Assembly (NCBI GenBank): GCA_033002965.1
Contig: JAURVB010012872.1
Coordinates: 62,001-126,000, forward strand
Direction: 5' to 3'
DNA length: 64,000 bases
From: Piper betle
Taxonomy: Eukaryota; Streptophyta; Magnoliopsida; Piperales; Piperaceae
Numbering within the stretch: the stretch's first letter is position 1; every line of letters begins with the position of its first letter. Positions 48,101 to 60,959 of this stretch are shown piece after piece. The notes beneath the pieces were generated by a model. It did no database searches, was not told the origin of the DNA, and saw only the letters and a program-made list of their open reading frames with translations. Position numbers and translations under genes: made by a program.

Positions 48101-51100
48101 TTTTTCTTCATCACAACCTTCACCAACCAGTGCTTGCTGCAAAGGACAAAAAAAAGTACTTAAGTCATTCTAAACTAGTAAGATCTTGATATTAAACCAA
48201 AATATTTTTATATTACCAAAAGTAATTAAATCCAAACTGTACTCGATGATCAACACAAACAGCAGACACTTGACAGTGAAAATTAATTACAAAAGAAAAA
48301 AATTCAAAATATGACTGTTACCAACCAGTAAAAGCTTTTTGTGCTGCTTTCTTCTGGGAAGAATTCCTAGTGCATCCAACATTGACTCATCCAGCTCTAT
48401 CATAAACACTCAAATGTGATTTGAAAATAATAAACTCCACAAACATTTAATTTAAATGACTATGCTTACCTTTTGTTTGCAACAAAGTGGAAAGAACATT
48501 TAAAGAACCCGAAGCTTGCAAGTCATTTCCGTCACGTATATATGATAGTAGCACATCCCTACAATAAGAATAGATCAAAAACTACCATTTCAAAGTTAGG
48601 CAGTAAAATTGTTTGAAGGAACTCTCAGATGTACCTCAAAGACTGACACTGCGTAAAATGGTTTATGGAATCAAGATGTCCTGATAATGCTTGGTACTCT
48701 GAAGTAATAGATAGAGATTCCTTTGAGTTGCTTGTTTCTGCCATTCTACTAGCAGAGGCCCTGTCCACTTCCTCGACACCTTCAGATATGGAACTACCGA
48801 GATCATGACCATTCAGTTTGCTTTCTGATTTCAAATTGAAAGCATCAAAAGGGCAGAAAAGAGAACCAGCAATGCTGTTCGCCAGATCTTTAGTTTTCAA
48901 AATTCGTAAGATGCAGCAAAGTAAGTACATTGAAGAAGTTGCTCCAATTTGGACTCCCTGGTTAATGGTAACACATGGTTTGAAATGAATTAATAATATA
49001 AATAAAAAAGTTAACATAAACAGTCAGACTAAACAAGCATAGACACACAAATCACCAACAAGAGACATCTGATGAACGCCGAAACCACGGAAATTTTAAG
49101 AAATGGCTTAATTACTTAAAATGTCCCAAAAGTATAACGAGTAGGGTAACCTAATTTATCTTTCTTCCAAGCTCAAATATTTTCAACAACATTGTTACCA
49201 TCACCAATCACTCACAAATTGAAATGATTTCCTGGAGCACCTTACAAACAAATTTTTGCTGACTTTTCAAGCCAATGAATGTTTGCCTTCTGAAACTAGC
49301 CACCATGATAAAGCCAATGAATGCATCTTAAAAGTAAAAAGGCATAGACACATACCTCATTAGCATTTTCCTTCAAAGATGGAAGAAGCAATGGGAAGAC
49401 CAAGAGCTGCAACATGTTGTCTATTATCAATCTTCCAAGGTTGGGTACACCGGAAGAAATAACATCACTAAGATAATATAATGCATCTTCGATTTCCTCA
49501 ACAAAAGCAACAATGCTAGATGATTCTGGTTCGGACTGTCTGTTAAAACAGAATATAAATTTATTCACCAGCCAACCAAAAATGAAGAAATAATCAGATA
49601 TTTTACTTTGAGGCATTGTAGACCGTATTGCTGAAGTTGATGCATTGCTTCTTGAAAAAATCAACCAAATTTGAAAAATAACCCGCCAAGGAGTTGCTTG
49701 TGACATATTTATTCACGTTTTCATCTCCCACTGAACAAAAAAACAAGATATAGATAAAAAAAAGAAGAACGGATGTTTTAGTGCCTGATCAAGAGTGTAA
49801 ACATGTGTATGAATGGCTAGCTATTCATAGAACAAGTAAAAGCAATGTGGACAAACTTACCATGATATACATTAAGTGCCAAAGCACGTACAGCAATGCG
49901 AATCATATTCTCTTCATGGAAAGCAAATTTGATAGCTTCAACATAAAGAGGGAAGGAAACTACTTCATCCTGAAAACAAATCCGATCAGTATTTGTCCTA
50001 TAATGTGTCATTGAACTAATAAATTGACAATAGCTAACAAAAGCAAAGATCCTCAGAACTTGTCGAATTTCACTAATGTCATCCAGTCAAACACCCATGT
50101 TATCACAATGATGTCAACTGTACCGTAAAAAAAATTCAAACCCAGTCATTCACTAAGAAAAAAACATAAAATATCAGGAATCTCTTAGCTAAAGTGACGA
50201 CAGTTACGAGTCACTGATGGAAAAAATTATTTGATGGCCAAATCTCCCAAACTAAAATCAGCACCATCGTCAACTAAAATCAGCACCATCGTCTGTAAGT
50301 CAAATGCTGGTGGACGACAGAACTTAAAAGTCCCAAAAGGTTTGGCATGTACATGCAGTTGAAAGTTCTGTCAGAAGTCAAATCTCTTAGCTAAAGTGAT
50401 GACATTTACAAGCCACTGATGGAAAAGAATTACTTGATTGTCAGTTCTCCAAAAAGAAAATCAGCACCATTGTCTGTAAGTCACACTGCTAATAAAAAAT
50501 AACTTTGGGTGATACAGTAATACATACAGATTGAACATTAAGGAGTAAGAGTTGACACGCAAGGAGCAAAAAATATGTTCCAAAAGAACGACTAAGAAAA
50601 ATGCTGGTGGACAATACAACTTTAAAGTCCCACAAGGTTTGGCATGCACATCCCGTCGAAAGTCCTTCCAGAAGTCAAAACTCCACCACCAACTTTAGTA
50701 TAAAAACATGCAGATTCGAAATTATCATACTCCAGATTACACAAACAACGGTTGTTTTGAGAAAATGAAAGAAAACCTCAAAGAAGTTGGAATCATAGTT
50801 CTAAAGACAGACGCAATAACCACATTGATATTTTTATTTTTAGGAAACAAATAGTTACTGAAACCAAATGACCAGATAATTGACACAGTCCTGAACTTAC
50901 ATTTTGGGTCTTCACAAGCAGAGAGATAGTACTCATGTTCAATTTGCCACTTATTGCCCTTCAGTTATCCAGCAGAAAAGGAGACAATAAAAACGTGTAC
51001 AAATATGAGAAAATAGAACATGATTGCAAGATAACTGTCCATGACAATATAACGGTAATATGCAACAAAGCACAAATAAGTCCAATTACCTCCATTTTAA

Positions 51101-54100
51101 TTTCTGAAAACCAATTCACGTGAAGTCAAAAATATTTTGGACGACAGAAAAAACCAAAGTAAGAACAGGAATTCTTGATTGCAAGATGTTTAGATGGAAA
51201 GTTCAGTTTATCCTTATAACTCAGCATTTGAAAGTATATGTTGGTTTTGAGAGCTTTAGGAAAACGTATCAGCTGGTTTTCCTTTCAACTATAAAATTTA
51301 TTTTAAGAAAGGAATTGAATATTTCAAAACTTCACCATCAGTCTCCAAGGACAAACATTGTCACATATATGCAGCAAAAATTCACTTATTTAATTGTTAC
51401 TAGAAAATGGGAATGTGATAAAGTGAAAACTCTGTACCTTAAAAAGGATATGTAGAATGATAGCAACTCCTCATTGCGAAAGTCAAAGGAATATGTTATA
51501 AAATAGTTAATATGCTCATTGCTGAATATATAATCTGCATTGCAAATCAATAAAAATTATTAACAAAAACTTATACTCAATGAATACTTTTTATTCTTTT
51601 GTTTCCATTTTGACCTTCGGAAGCAAGTTCATATTTTAATTATGCAATAAGTCAGAACTTGAAGAACATTTGCCAGGTTACATTGTGGATCTACTTCAAG
51701 AAATTTCATTCGAGGAACAAGTTCAGGTATATGTGCTCTATAGGAATTAACATTTTCTACCAATGAAAAAACTCTGAGAAACAAACACATTAAGCTGTTA
51801 AACAGAGCGCTCAAACTTCAAGTCGAATTTATTTCTTTTCTTCTTTTCTTAAGGAGCACTGTCAGAATGACATTATAAATAGGAAGGTAAAGCCTATTGA
51901 TGAATAGAATATAGTCGTAGTGGTCAGTCAAAATTTATGGTTCCAATAAATGCACTTCAATATTTCTCCTTCTACGTTATATGGATGGGAAAAGATAATT
52001 CTGACCCAAATTTTTTAAGATGAGCATTACTGGTTTATCAAGTTCACTAATAATATGGATGTTCCAACTTGGTTCAAGACACGGTGGCAGCAATATGAAA
52101 TAAAAAAGTCTATATTTCCCAGAATATATGCAATCCACCATTCACTACATGAATTAAGGTAATGAAGAGCACAATGCCCTCAATTTTCTGCATATTATTT
52201 CAAATCCTCCGGACATTGTACTGGGAAATCTTTGTTGGCGACTATCAGCTGGTCCAGCTGACTTGTCACTAACAAGTAGAATCCCCTGGGAAAGATATGA
52301 AAGTTGATTCCCGTTCAACCTCTCCAAGGAAGAGAATGGCTGACGTGGATGGATCTAAGCATAGGCAAATGGTAAAGAACCTTGGCAAACAAAATCTTCA
52401 ACCACAAATTGATGTTAAATGGAAGGACGTGGAAGGAAAAGAGAAATTTAGGAAAAAGAAAAAGACAATAGAATCAATGAGAGAAAGGACGAGGAAGAAA
52501 TAGCTTTGTAATCCAAAAAACAAATCTTTATTTCAATGATAAATCAACCTAAAAAATTCAAGGTCAATGACAATATATTTATAGACTCGGACACTTAAGA
52601 GATCTAATAACATAAGGAAATACTGAACAAAGTTCCAATGATATTAGGAGTTCAAATCAACTAGTAAACTATTAAAATCTCAACCTACTAATAGAATATT
52701 CAATAGAACATCCTATTCAAAAATTTTTACATATTCCTAGCTCACATAGAAATTAGCCTACATCATAAAATTTGTAAATTTAAGTTAATATAATCTTAAC
52801 TTACAAATAGAATGTTCACTTTTCAAGTTCTGAATCATAATACTTAATGTCTGGAGCAATTGAAGTGCTACCCTTGCATCTTTGCTAGCTTTTAGTATTC
52901 GCACAAAAACTTCCATAACCTGTTTCTCCATAAATAACCTAAAAAAATATTTCATCTCAAAAGTTGTACATAACAAACATAACCATTTACATAAAACTGC
53001 AAACATAAAATATCTCACTCAAAAAAGGCCGGATCATGCTGATCTCCGTATGTTATTAACTCTGCAATTGACCTTAATGCCTCAACCACGAAAGCCTAAA
53101 AAATTTATAATATTAGACCCGCCTGAAAAATTGTGCTCTAAACACTAAAACTATTCACTCAAGACAATAAAGCAACCACCTTGTTGACTTCATTCACAAT
53201 TAAGATTTTCTGAAGTTGATCTATCAAATATCTGCACCAATCACTCTGAAATCATCATCATTATTCCAGAACAAAACAAAAAATTGATAAATATAGCTAA
53301 GCAAGAAAATAGGATGGTCAAAATGAACTTCTATGGTGGCATGGAATAAAGGTATCAAATTCAAGGGAATGAATAACAGATATGTCTCTTGTCCAAGTCG
53401 AAAAAACATATAAAAACCCAATAATAATAATATTAATAAAACCCTCCGTGTCAGCTCCAAAATTACAAGAACAATCTTCAGCAGGAATTCTTATCAATAT
53501 AGTTTTATGCACCACGGCGTTAGAACTTCCTAGCTTGAATGCATTTTATTCCTATCAATATATTTTGATGCATCAATAGTTTTAAACATTGTGCTCAACT
53601 GCATTTAAGTCTATAGTTCCATAGAAGGGCTAATGACAGCAAGAGGCTAACAATTACACAGCCAAAAATGAACTATCAGCTTCCCATTAATCTTGTTCAA
53701 GTCAATTAATCAAAGATCACCACCTTAAAAAATGACAATTAATTTTTGTCCCCATTTTGCATTAGCTTTAACATTCGATTCGATATGTGTGTGTAATCAA
53801 ACTATACTCATGGAAATATGGGCCAGAATATAACAGATAACAGTTTTTAACAGCCCCAGCACAATTTGCAAGCTATATTAAAATCTCATTTCAACGCTAT
53901 GCCCACACTCACAACGAATCATCCATCTTGTTCAAGTCAATTCATCAAAGACTACAACTACAGAACTGTAAGAAACAATGTACTGCCCATTTTGCATTAG
54001 TTTAGAATAAATTTGATGAATACATATGTCATTCCTTGATAATTTGTACTAGCCCAAATAATAAACCATCCTCTTCATGTAAATACAAGCCACCACACAA

Positions 54101-55360
54101 TAAACAATGCTTCAAATTCACAAGCTCAACCAACATGTCATTTTTAGTATACAAGAAGTCAATCATCAAAGTCTACAACTATTAAAATCGGGAGACAAAC
54201 AATGTGTCATCCGCTCTGCAGTAGTTCAATATCTAAATAGATGAATAATATGTATATTATTCCTTAACATTGTTACAAATCTCATTTAAGAATTTCCTTC
54301 TTAGTAACTTGGAATCACAATTCTTGGGAATTGGAATGGATCCATGAAATAATTCTTTTCTCCCTCATCTTTAGTGTGACCCCCTGAATCTTCAACTTCC
54401 AATTAAGTTTAAGCTCTCAATCACACAACTAGTATTAGAAATTTTCTATCTTTTTTTTTTCAAAGCAACCCACGCATCCCTTCCTTTGACCTCATGCATC
54501 TCCCTCCAATTTCCACCTTCACAGGCCTATATTTTCCTAAAAAATACTTTCTACCAGCTGAATAATCACCTATACCTTCATGTAAATAAGAGCCAGCATA
54601 CAATAGTTAGCAATTTTAAATTCCCCAAAACAAGGATTTTGAAGCTCAATCAACCTCTCAATTCAAGACCACACCCACACTCGCAACAAATCACCCATCT
54701 TGTTCAAGGCACATACAACCGTGAAAATGAGAGACAAGCTTTTGTGCTATCAATTCTGCATTAGTTGACATCCAAAAACCATCCTAAATACCATCTATGA
54801 GCCAAGATACAATAATAGTTAGCAGTTCAAATCCGCAAGCTCAAAAAACATCACATTTCATTACAATGGCCCCAACTAATCTAACCCAATCACTTGCCGA
54901 TGCAAGACAATTTAAACGCGAATTAAGAATACGTCAACTTTTTTCTGTAAAAATATGTTTTATTTAGTATTTTACAACTAGTTAGAGATCGTCAAAGTTT
55001 TCTACTAGAATTTGTGTTCCTAATACAATAAATAAGATTTTTTTACCATTTCCGTTTCTTCATTCTATAAAAATATATATTGTCGTAAACCTTGATTCTT
55101 CCACCGCATAAATTAATTGATGAAATAAAACTTTTATTCGCTCTCTCTCTCTTTTCTTTTTTTTGCTAAATTCTTTTTCCCCCTCCCACGCCGTTCCCCA
55201 TCACTTGCAATCAACCAGCTGATTCCAAAAGCCAACAGCAAAAGTGCAACAAAACACAACCACATCCAAAGAAAAAGGGAAAAAAAAAGAAATCAAAAGC
55301 GACAAACCGCAATTCATCGATGGAGAAGCGATCCCTAGATCTCCAGAAGGAAAGCCACAT
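45115..55360 (-). CDS. TT9: CLEC16A homologue TRANSPARENT TESTA 9 / GFS9
   Basis: In Arabidopsis this is a peripheral Golgi-associated protein needed for vacuolar trafficking and flavonoid accumulation. Twenty-one exons join with GT/AG sites: 55360-55308, 53231-53180, 53095-53019, 52938-52805, 51534-51438, 50958-50901, 49969-49861, 49730-49607, 49539-49356, 48957-48635, 48558-48470, 48396-48326, 48136-48023, 47519-47454, 47068-46931, 46825-46720, 46636-46565, 46480-46434, 45907-45751, 45665-45500 and 45408-45115. The start MWLSFWRSRDRFSIDELRYL and the FPL domain (EKQVMEVFVRILKASKDARV, DEVVSFPLYVEAIKFAFHEE, ENVNKYVTSNSLAGYFSNLV) are diagnostic. The total is about 843 residues, as in the family. 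The only break is in exon 20: RIAFERGK and ERYFCFLVVSSG lie in different frames because of one missing base in a G run (cccc at 45629-45632 on +), while all phases around it fit. A sequence error is likely there. Confidence 0.95.
50181..50680. repeat. Tandem duplication in TT9 intron 6
   Basis: The segment starting tctcttagctaaagtga at 50181 is repeated from 50383. It includes atcagcaccatcgtctgtaa, aatgctggtggac and aaggtttggcatg. The second copy is longer by about 100 bp of inserted sequence. It is non-coding. Confidence 0.75.
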
Positions 55361-56845
55361 ATCTGTGACGAATCAAGGTCCGTGATCACTCGTGCGGGTG
55401 AACAGAGATCGGGTTTTCCATGGTTTGGCCCCTCGGCGTCGAAGACGAGGCCGCCCGATCTCGGCCGACTTGTATCGTACGGGTTGTGATGTCTCGTCGG
55501 CAACGGGGTACAAAACTCTCTTATCTTCCTTTACCGATTGGCCGACAGACGTAGCAGTTCGGACTTCGTTACCAATTTAGGGCCGTTTGTTCTACCGGCC
55601 GAATCAAGTTTTATGAACGAATAACTCATTTTTTAAGAACATTAATCATAATTGCCCTATCTACCAATGAAATTATTACATACTAATTTACTATTAACAT
55701 ACTAACTTACATAGTTGGGGTACGTGTTGGCCGAGTTTTCTTTGCCCGCGAAACCGGACCGCCCAAACCTAATGGCTCAAATTTGGTACCTGTATAACCG
55801 GATTCAGATTCAGGATGTCAGTACCTGGCTTGTAATAATCCTAGAGTTGGGTTTTGGGTATATAATATAAAATTTTAAAAAATTATATTTATATAAAATT
55901 AATATATTTTCAATTTTATTTTTTAAATTAATCTAATTAATCTCTTTATTTTCTTAGATGATTATTTTTAGTTTAATCTTTATAGTGCCATCTAAATCTA
56001 ATTTTTTATAGCATACTCAAATTTTAAATTGTTGTTTCTTAAATGGTAAAAAATTAAGTTTGGGGTTGGGTAATAAAAAATTATATAGTAAATGGTTAGA
56101 TTTAATATATAAATTTAAGAAAAATAGAGGGTTTCATTTAATACCTAATTAAATACCACTGATAGACAATCTTACGAGTTAAGTTAACTTTTATTTATTT
56201 TTAATTTACACAAAACTCAAGTCAACCATTTAAAGTTTGGAGTTGGTAGAAGTGTAGTTCTATGAGTTTATAGGCAAGCCTAATTTATTTGTCTTTAAAT
56301 TTAAGTCTACCGATTTGAATTTGAACAAAATTAATTTTAAATTTTATTTATTTACATTATTTTTTTACATAATCTAAAATAAAAATAATGTTAAAAGATT
56401 AAAGAGCTTACACAATAGTAATTTTATCTTGTTTTAAAAATATAATAGCCATATAATCTTAATAGATGACTAGACTTCTTTTTAGCTAATAGAGGTGTAA
56501 GTACCCTATTTAATATTAAATAACATAATTTATCCGTACAAAAAATAAAATTATTGATTTATCATATATATATATATTATTGTCATAATGATATTATTTT
56601 ACTTATTAAAATATTATATTTTGTCAAAAATTATCCATAAAATAAACAAGTCGAGCCGAACAAAAATATATTTCAAACCAAAAAAACGTCCAACAATCGA
56701 ACCATCAAATATTTGTTGGGTGAGGACGAACAAACGAACGCAACGAGTTGGTTCCTTTTTAGCCCACTTTCCTGCGCCATGGCCGAGCAGGGCGAAGCTT
56801 CTTTCTTCTCTTTTTCCTAGTCCGATCTTCCAAACCAACATCACC
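55361..56845. promoter_or_regulatory. Divergent promoter interval of TT9 (-) and SYP32 (+)
   Basis: The two start codons are 1485 bp apart and face away from each other. A GC-richer leader lies next to each gene (about 55361-55600 and 56690-56845), with an AT-rich middle. No specific motif was assigned. Confidence 0.6.
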
Positions 56846-59800
56846 ATGGCCGCCTCCACCTCCGGCATCTCCTCCTACCGAGATCGCACCGGCGAGTTCC
56901 GATCCGTTTCCGACAGGTTGAAGAAGGCAGGGGGTGTTTCCACTACCACTCCCCCCGGAGGAGCATCATCTGGGCCTGGGCCGGCCGCCGCTGTAACCGA
57001 TGCCCCGTCTGTTATTTCTCGTTCGGAGTTAAATAAGAGGGCGGCCAAGATCGGATTGGGGATCCATGAAGCTTCCAGAAAGATTGCCCGGCTTGCTCAG
57101 TGTAAATGCGCTTTGGTTTTTTCCCCTATGTCGCCATTTTTCTTGATGTTATTTCTTCAATTTATATTATTTCTTATTTTTCAGAGTTTGATTTGGTAAA
57201 TTACTCGTATTTTAGGGTCTTTCTAGGTATTAGTGTAAATAATCACAAGTTTTACCTTGATAATTAAAATGTTGATGTGAGTTTTTAGTTACAAGTTGTT
57301 ATTTTCCTTACTTTTTCTTTCAAATTTTGTTTTGCTAATTAATCGTCTTTAGTGGCATCTGATCTTGGATAATGTATTAATCAATTCTTAGCATCAGATA
57401 AAAGTGCAAACATATCACAATTTTAACTTGCTGTTGAGGAAATGATATAAATGAACTTTGTTTTGATTTTCTTCATGTTTTGAAAAAAAAATCAGTGTTT
57501 GGCTTGGTAAATTAATTGTCTTTTGGAACCCTTGAACGAGGTCTGTGTATTAATCAATTCGAGTTATAGGATGATAGTCCATGCATGTCCAATTTCGACT
57601 TGATTTTATGGAATTGATGGAATTTGTTTTTATCAAATTATCTGAAAGGATCTTAGCTTTTGATCTTATTCATTTCTTTTATCGCTTTTATTTTTCAGCG
57701 TTGAATTTGATAATTAGTTGTCTTTAGGGTCTCCTCAACTAGGATTGTCTATTAATCAATTCTAGTATCAGATGATATTGCAGATATGTTCATTTTTAAA
57801 CTTTATTTATACGGAATTGATGAATTTGGTTATTCTAATTCTCTTAAATAAGCTTATCTGTTGACTTTCTCTTCATGCTAGTTCTTCAATTTGGTAAGTT
57901 AGTCTTATTCCTCCCATAGCGGTCCCAGAATGAGAGCTGTGTATAGCTTAATAATTGGTGTCAAATAATAGTACAATCCGGTTCAATTTTAACTTAATTT
58001 TAAGGAGTTCATAAAATTTGGTTCATTGAATCTTTTGCATGAGCTTTGTTTTTGTTTTTGTTTTTTTCTCTAATTAATCTGTGTTCAATTATTTGTTGGT
58101 GGTGTTGTCTGATCAATCTATCAATTTTTGTTTTTTGCAGTGGCTAAAAGATCATCCATGTTTGACGATCCAACTTTGGAAATACAAGAACTGACTGCTT
58201 TAATAAGAAATGACATTACCATGTTAAATAACGCACTTTTAGATGTGCAATCTCTTCAGAACGTAGGAATGGCAGATGGGAATATGTCCAGGGATGGCGT
58301 GGTTCATGCAACAACAATTTGTGATGATTTGAAGAACAGGCTTATGGGCACCACAAAACAATTTAAGGATGTACTTACTACTAGAACAGAGGTGATTTTT
58401 TTAATTAAAGGCTGATTAACTGGTTTACTTTGCTTTGCTTATTTTTTAATGTGTATTATAATACTAATTGAGGATTTCAATATAGAATCTCAAGGCTCAT
58501 GAAAACAGGAAACAATTGTTTTCCACCAGTGCATTATCTGAAAATTCATTTGTTCGCAATGCCAAAATCACCGAGCCACCACCATGGTCAAATATGCCTA
58601 ATGCATATGAAGCACCCTCTTCTTCCTCAGGGTATTCTTTTTATAGTTATTATCATTTCAGGGCGATCGGTTATATCATGTCTACATTAATCAGCCCATT
58701 TTTAAAAAAACTACAAACTTAGATATATTTTTTAACAACATTTTCTTTTAATTGCACTACTTCTTATTAAAACTTTGACCATGGCTAACAATGTGGTCGT
58801 TGATTTTATGCTGCCCTTCCATATTTGCAAATTTATTGTGTCTCACTTTTCCCTCTTTTATAATTGCATGTAAGTGACAAGTTCTGTCCTTACCTGACTT
58901 TTCAGGATGCCTTTAAATGGAGTTACAAGTAGCAATCAGTTGAGGTATTTTGTGTATTTTACATAATTCTTCATTTGGTTTTATAATTTATGAATGCATA
59001 TTATTAAGTATATGTTTTTTTTTATTTTATTTAGATGGCACCCTAATATGATTTTTTATTAACATCACTGATATAGAGCATTGCAGAATTGTCAAGTACT
59101 TTTTTCTCTTAAATATCGTGCCTTGTTATGAGATAATTCTAATTAAAAAATCTTGTTGTGTCAGGCGAAGGTTAGCGGTTGAAAATGCTCCTTCTCCCCA
59201 GATGGAACTTTCCATGTTACAACAAGTTGTTCCACGTCAAGAGAACTATACACAGAGTAGGGCAGTAGCACTTCAAAATGTTGAATCAACTATTTCAGAA
59301 CTTGGGGGTATTTTCACCCAATTGGCGACTATGGTAGCACAACAGGGGGAATTAGCTATTAGAGTATGATTTATTGATAAACTACGTGATTTAAATTTTC
59401 TTATTCTTGCACTATATACCAAAAGGTGTTAGGGGCATGGATCGTAAACTAGTATCCATGTGATTACAAAAGCAATGTTTTTGATGGCCACATGTCTTTC
59501 CCGATACCAATGGGCCTCCTTTATTTGAGTTTGGGACCAGCAAAAAAACCTGATTCACAAAAAAATAAGTTGTATCTGGTTACTTAATGAATTAACTCAT
59601 TCATGGGTTTGTAATCCATATATATTCCAAAGCGAAGAACAAGCATTTTTTACGTACTTGTGAAGTTTAATGTCAAAATGCAAATGTGCAGGATTGATGA
59701 TAACATGGAGGAGTCATTGGCAAATGTGGAAAGTGCGAGAACTGCTCTTCTTAAGCATCTAAATCGGATATCATCAAACAGATGGCTTTTGGTGAAAGTA

Positions 59801-59851
59801 TTTGCTATTCTTATTCTATTTTTGTTGATTTTTATAATTTTTGTTCTGTAA
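56846..59851 (+). CDS. SYP32: Syntaxin SYP32-type Qa-SNARE (Sed5 homologue)
   Basis: This is a tail-anchored Qa-SNARE of the cis-Golgi that mediates ER-Golgi fusion. Exons are 56846-57101, 58141-58391, 58486-58631, 58906-58944, 59165-59363 and 59692-59851. MAASTSGISSYRDRTGEFRS is the typical Sed5/SYP3 N-terminal peptide. The Habc region follows (FDDPTLEIQELTALIRNDIT). The SNARE motif runs from SRAVALQNVESTISELGGIF to ARTALLKHLN, with the zero-layer glutamine in VAQQGE. The C-terminal anchor is WLLVKVFAILILFLLIFIIF. The product is about 349 residues, the family length. The exon 5/6 junction carries one surplus nucleotide: exon 5 reads ATT AGA then GT, while exon 6 after the AG starts GATTGATGAT, so strict splicing gives a TGA just before the second half of the SNARE motif. 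One extra base at the donor or acceptor, in the sequence or in the genome, would explain this. The ATG context ccATGG is good. Confidence 0.94.
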
Positions 59852-60959
59852 ATATTGCTCTTTTTGGTTGTTCTTTTGAGTGGGTGGTTATTATACATAT
59901 CCATATTCTTTTTGGCTCGAAATGTAAGTTATTTTACCGTGTATCTTACGGCAAAAGAACTTGAATAACTTTGCATTTGAAGTTCGATTATACAAGATAT
60001 TTTATCTGATAGCTTGCTGTTATCGCAAGAAAATACCGATGGTTTGATTATATGAGTTTTCATTTGAATGTGCTTTTAAACAGCAGAAATTTAATCAATG
60101 TTTGGTGTTCGGATGGCAATAACATGTGCTGCCCTAACAAATAGCAAATTGATGAGGGACCTTTTCCTGGTGGCAGAAAGTTTGTGGGGGATGCCTATTT
60201 TGTATGGTTTCCCTTTCCATTATCCAGGACTCACTTTTTATATAAATTTTGTATTGTTAGAGGAGTTGAATGCGAATTGCTATAGTCACCGGTATCTAAG
60301 CGCTGATAAATCAAGTAAAAGGTCGGCAAAGTTTTCCGAGAAAAGTAATCATGTGCAGGTGACACTGAGCAGAATGGTATCCGGAGCACTTAGCAAAAAT
60401 GGGGTAACTGAATATGAGTTATGCTGATCTAATCAGTCCAATCTGAATTTGATCCAAATATATTAAAATATTAGAACCCAAATGTTGGTAGGGTTAATAT
60501 TTTAATTGGAGCTCCCAATATCCGAATCAGATAGATTAATTATCTACATTCCAAACAGCAACCTCATCCCGTGGGGGTCTTGTCTTCTTCGTCTCCCCTC
60601 TTATCGTCGACCTCTTCTCAAATCTCACATTCATGGAAAATGGTCACATTTGTATGGAAGCTAGTCCATGAGCCCAGAAAGTGCGAGGACCACATTTGCA
60701 AGGATAAGATATTTCCCCTTCTTGTCCCTTGCCCACTCTTTACTGGGCATAGTGCATACTCAAAAGGTTTCTCCTTTTCTCCATTGCAATGGTTTTGGCG
60801 GTTGTTTATTCTTCTTCTTATGTTTTTATCTAATCAGTATTGTACATGAGCAGGTGCATGCTACAGATAAGAGAAGTTAATGAGAAAAATAAGACTGCTT
60901 TGAAGCTCTCGGAGATTTAATGGGTATGGAAATATTATGCTACTGTCCCTCCAGCAAGG
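59852..60959. other. SYP32 3' region and EGY2 upstream region
   Basis: T-rich sequence between two genes on the same strand. Open frames of 90-110 codons (60098-60427 and 60571-60849) show no family features and are not called. Confidence 0.5.

Noticed and set aside
52297..52503. Basic 68-codon frame in TT9 intron 4
   Set aside because: No splice context or domain; likely a transposon remnant or chance.
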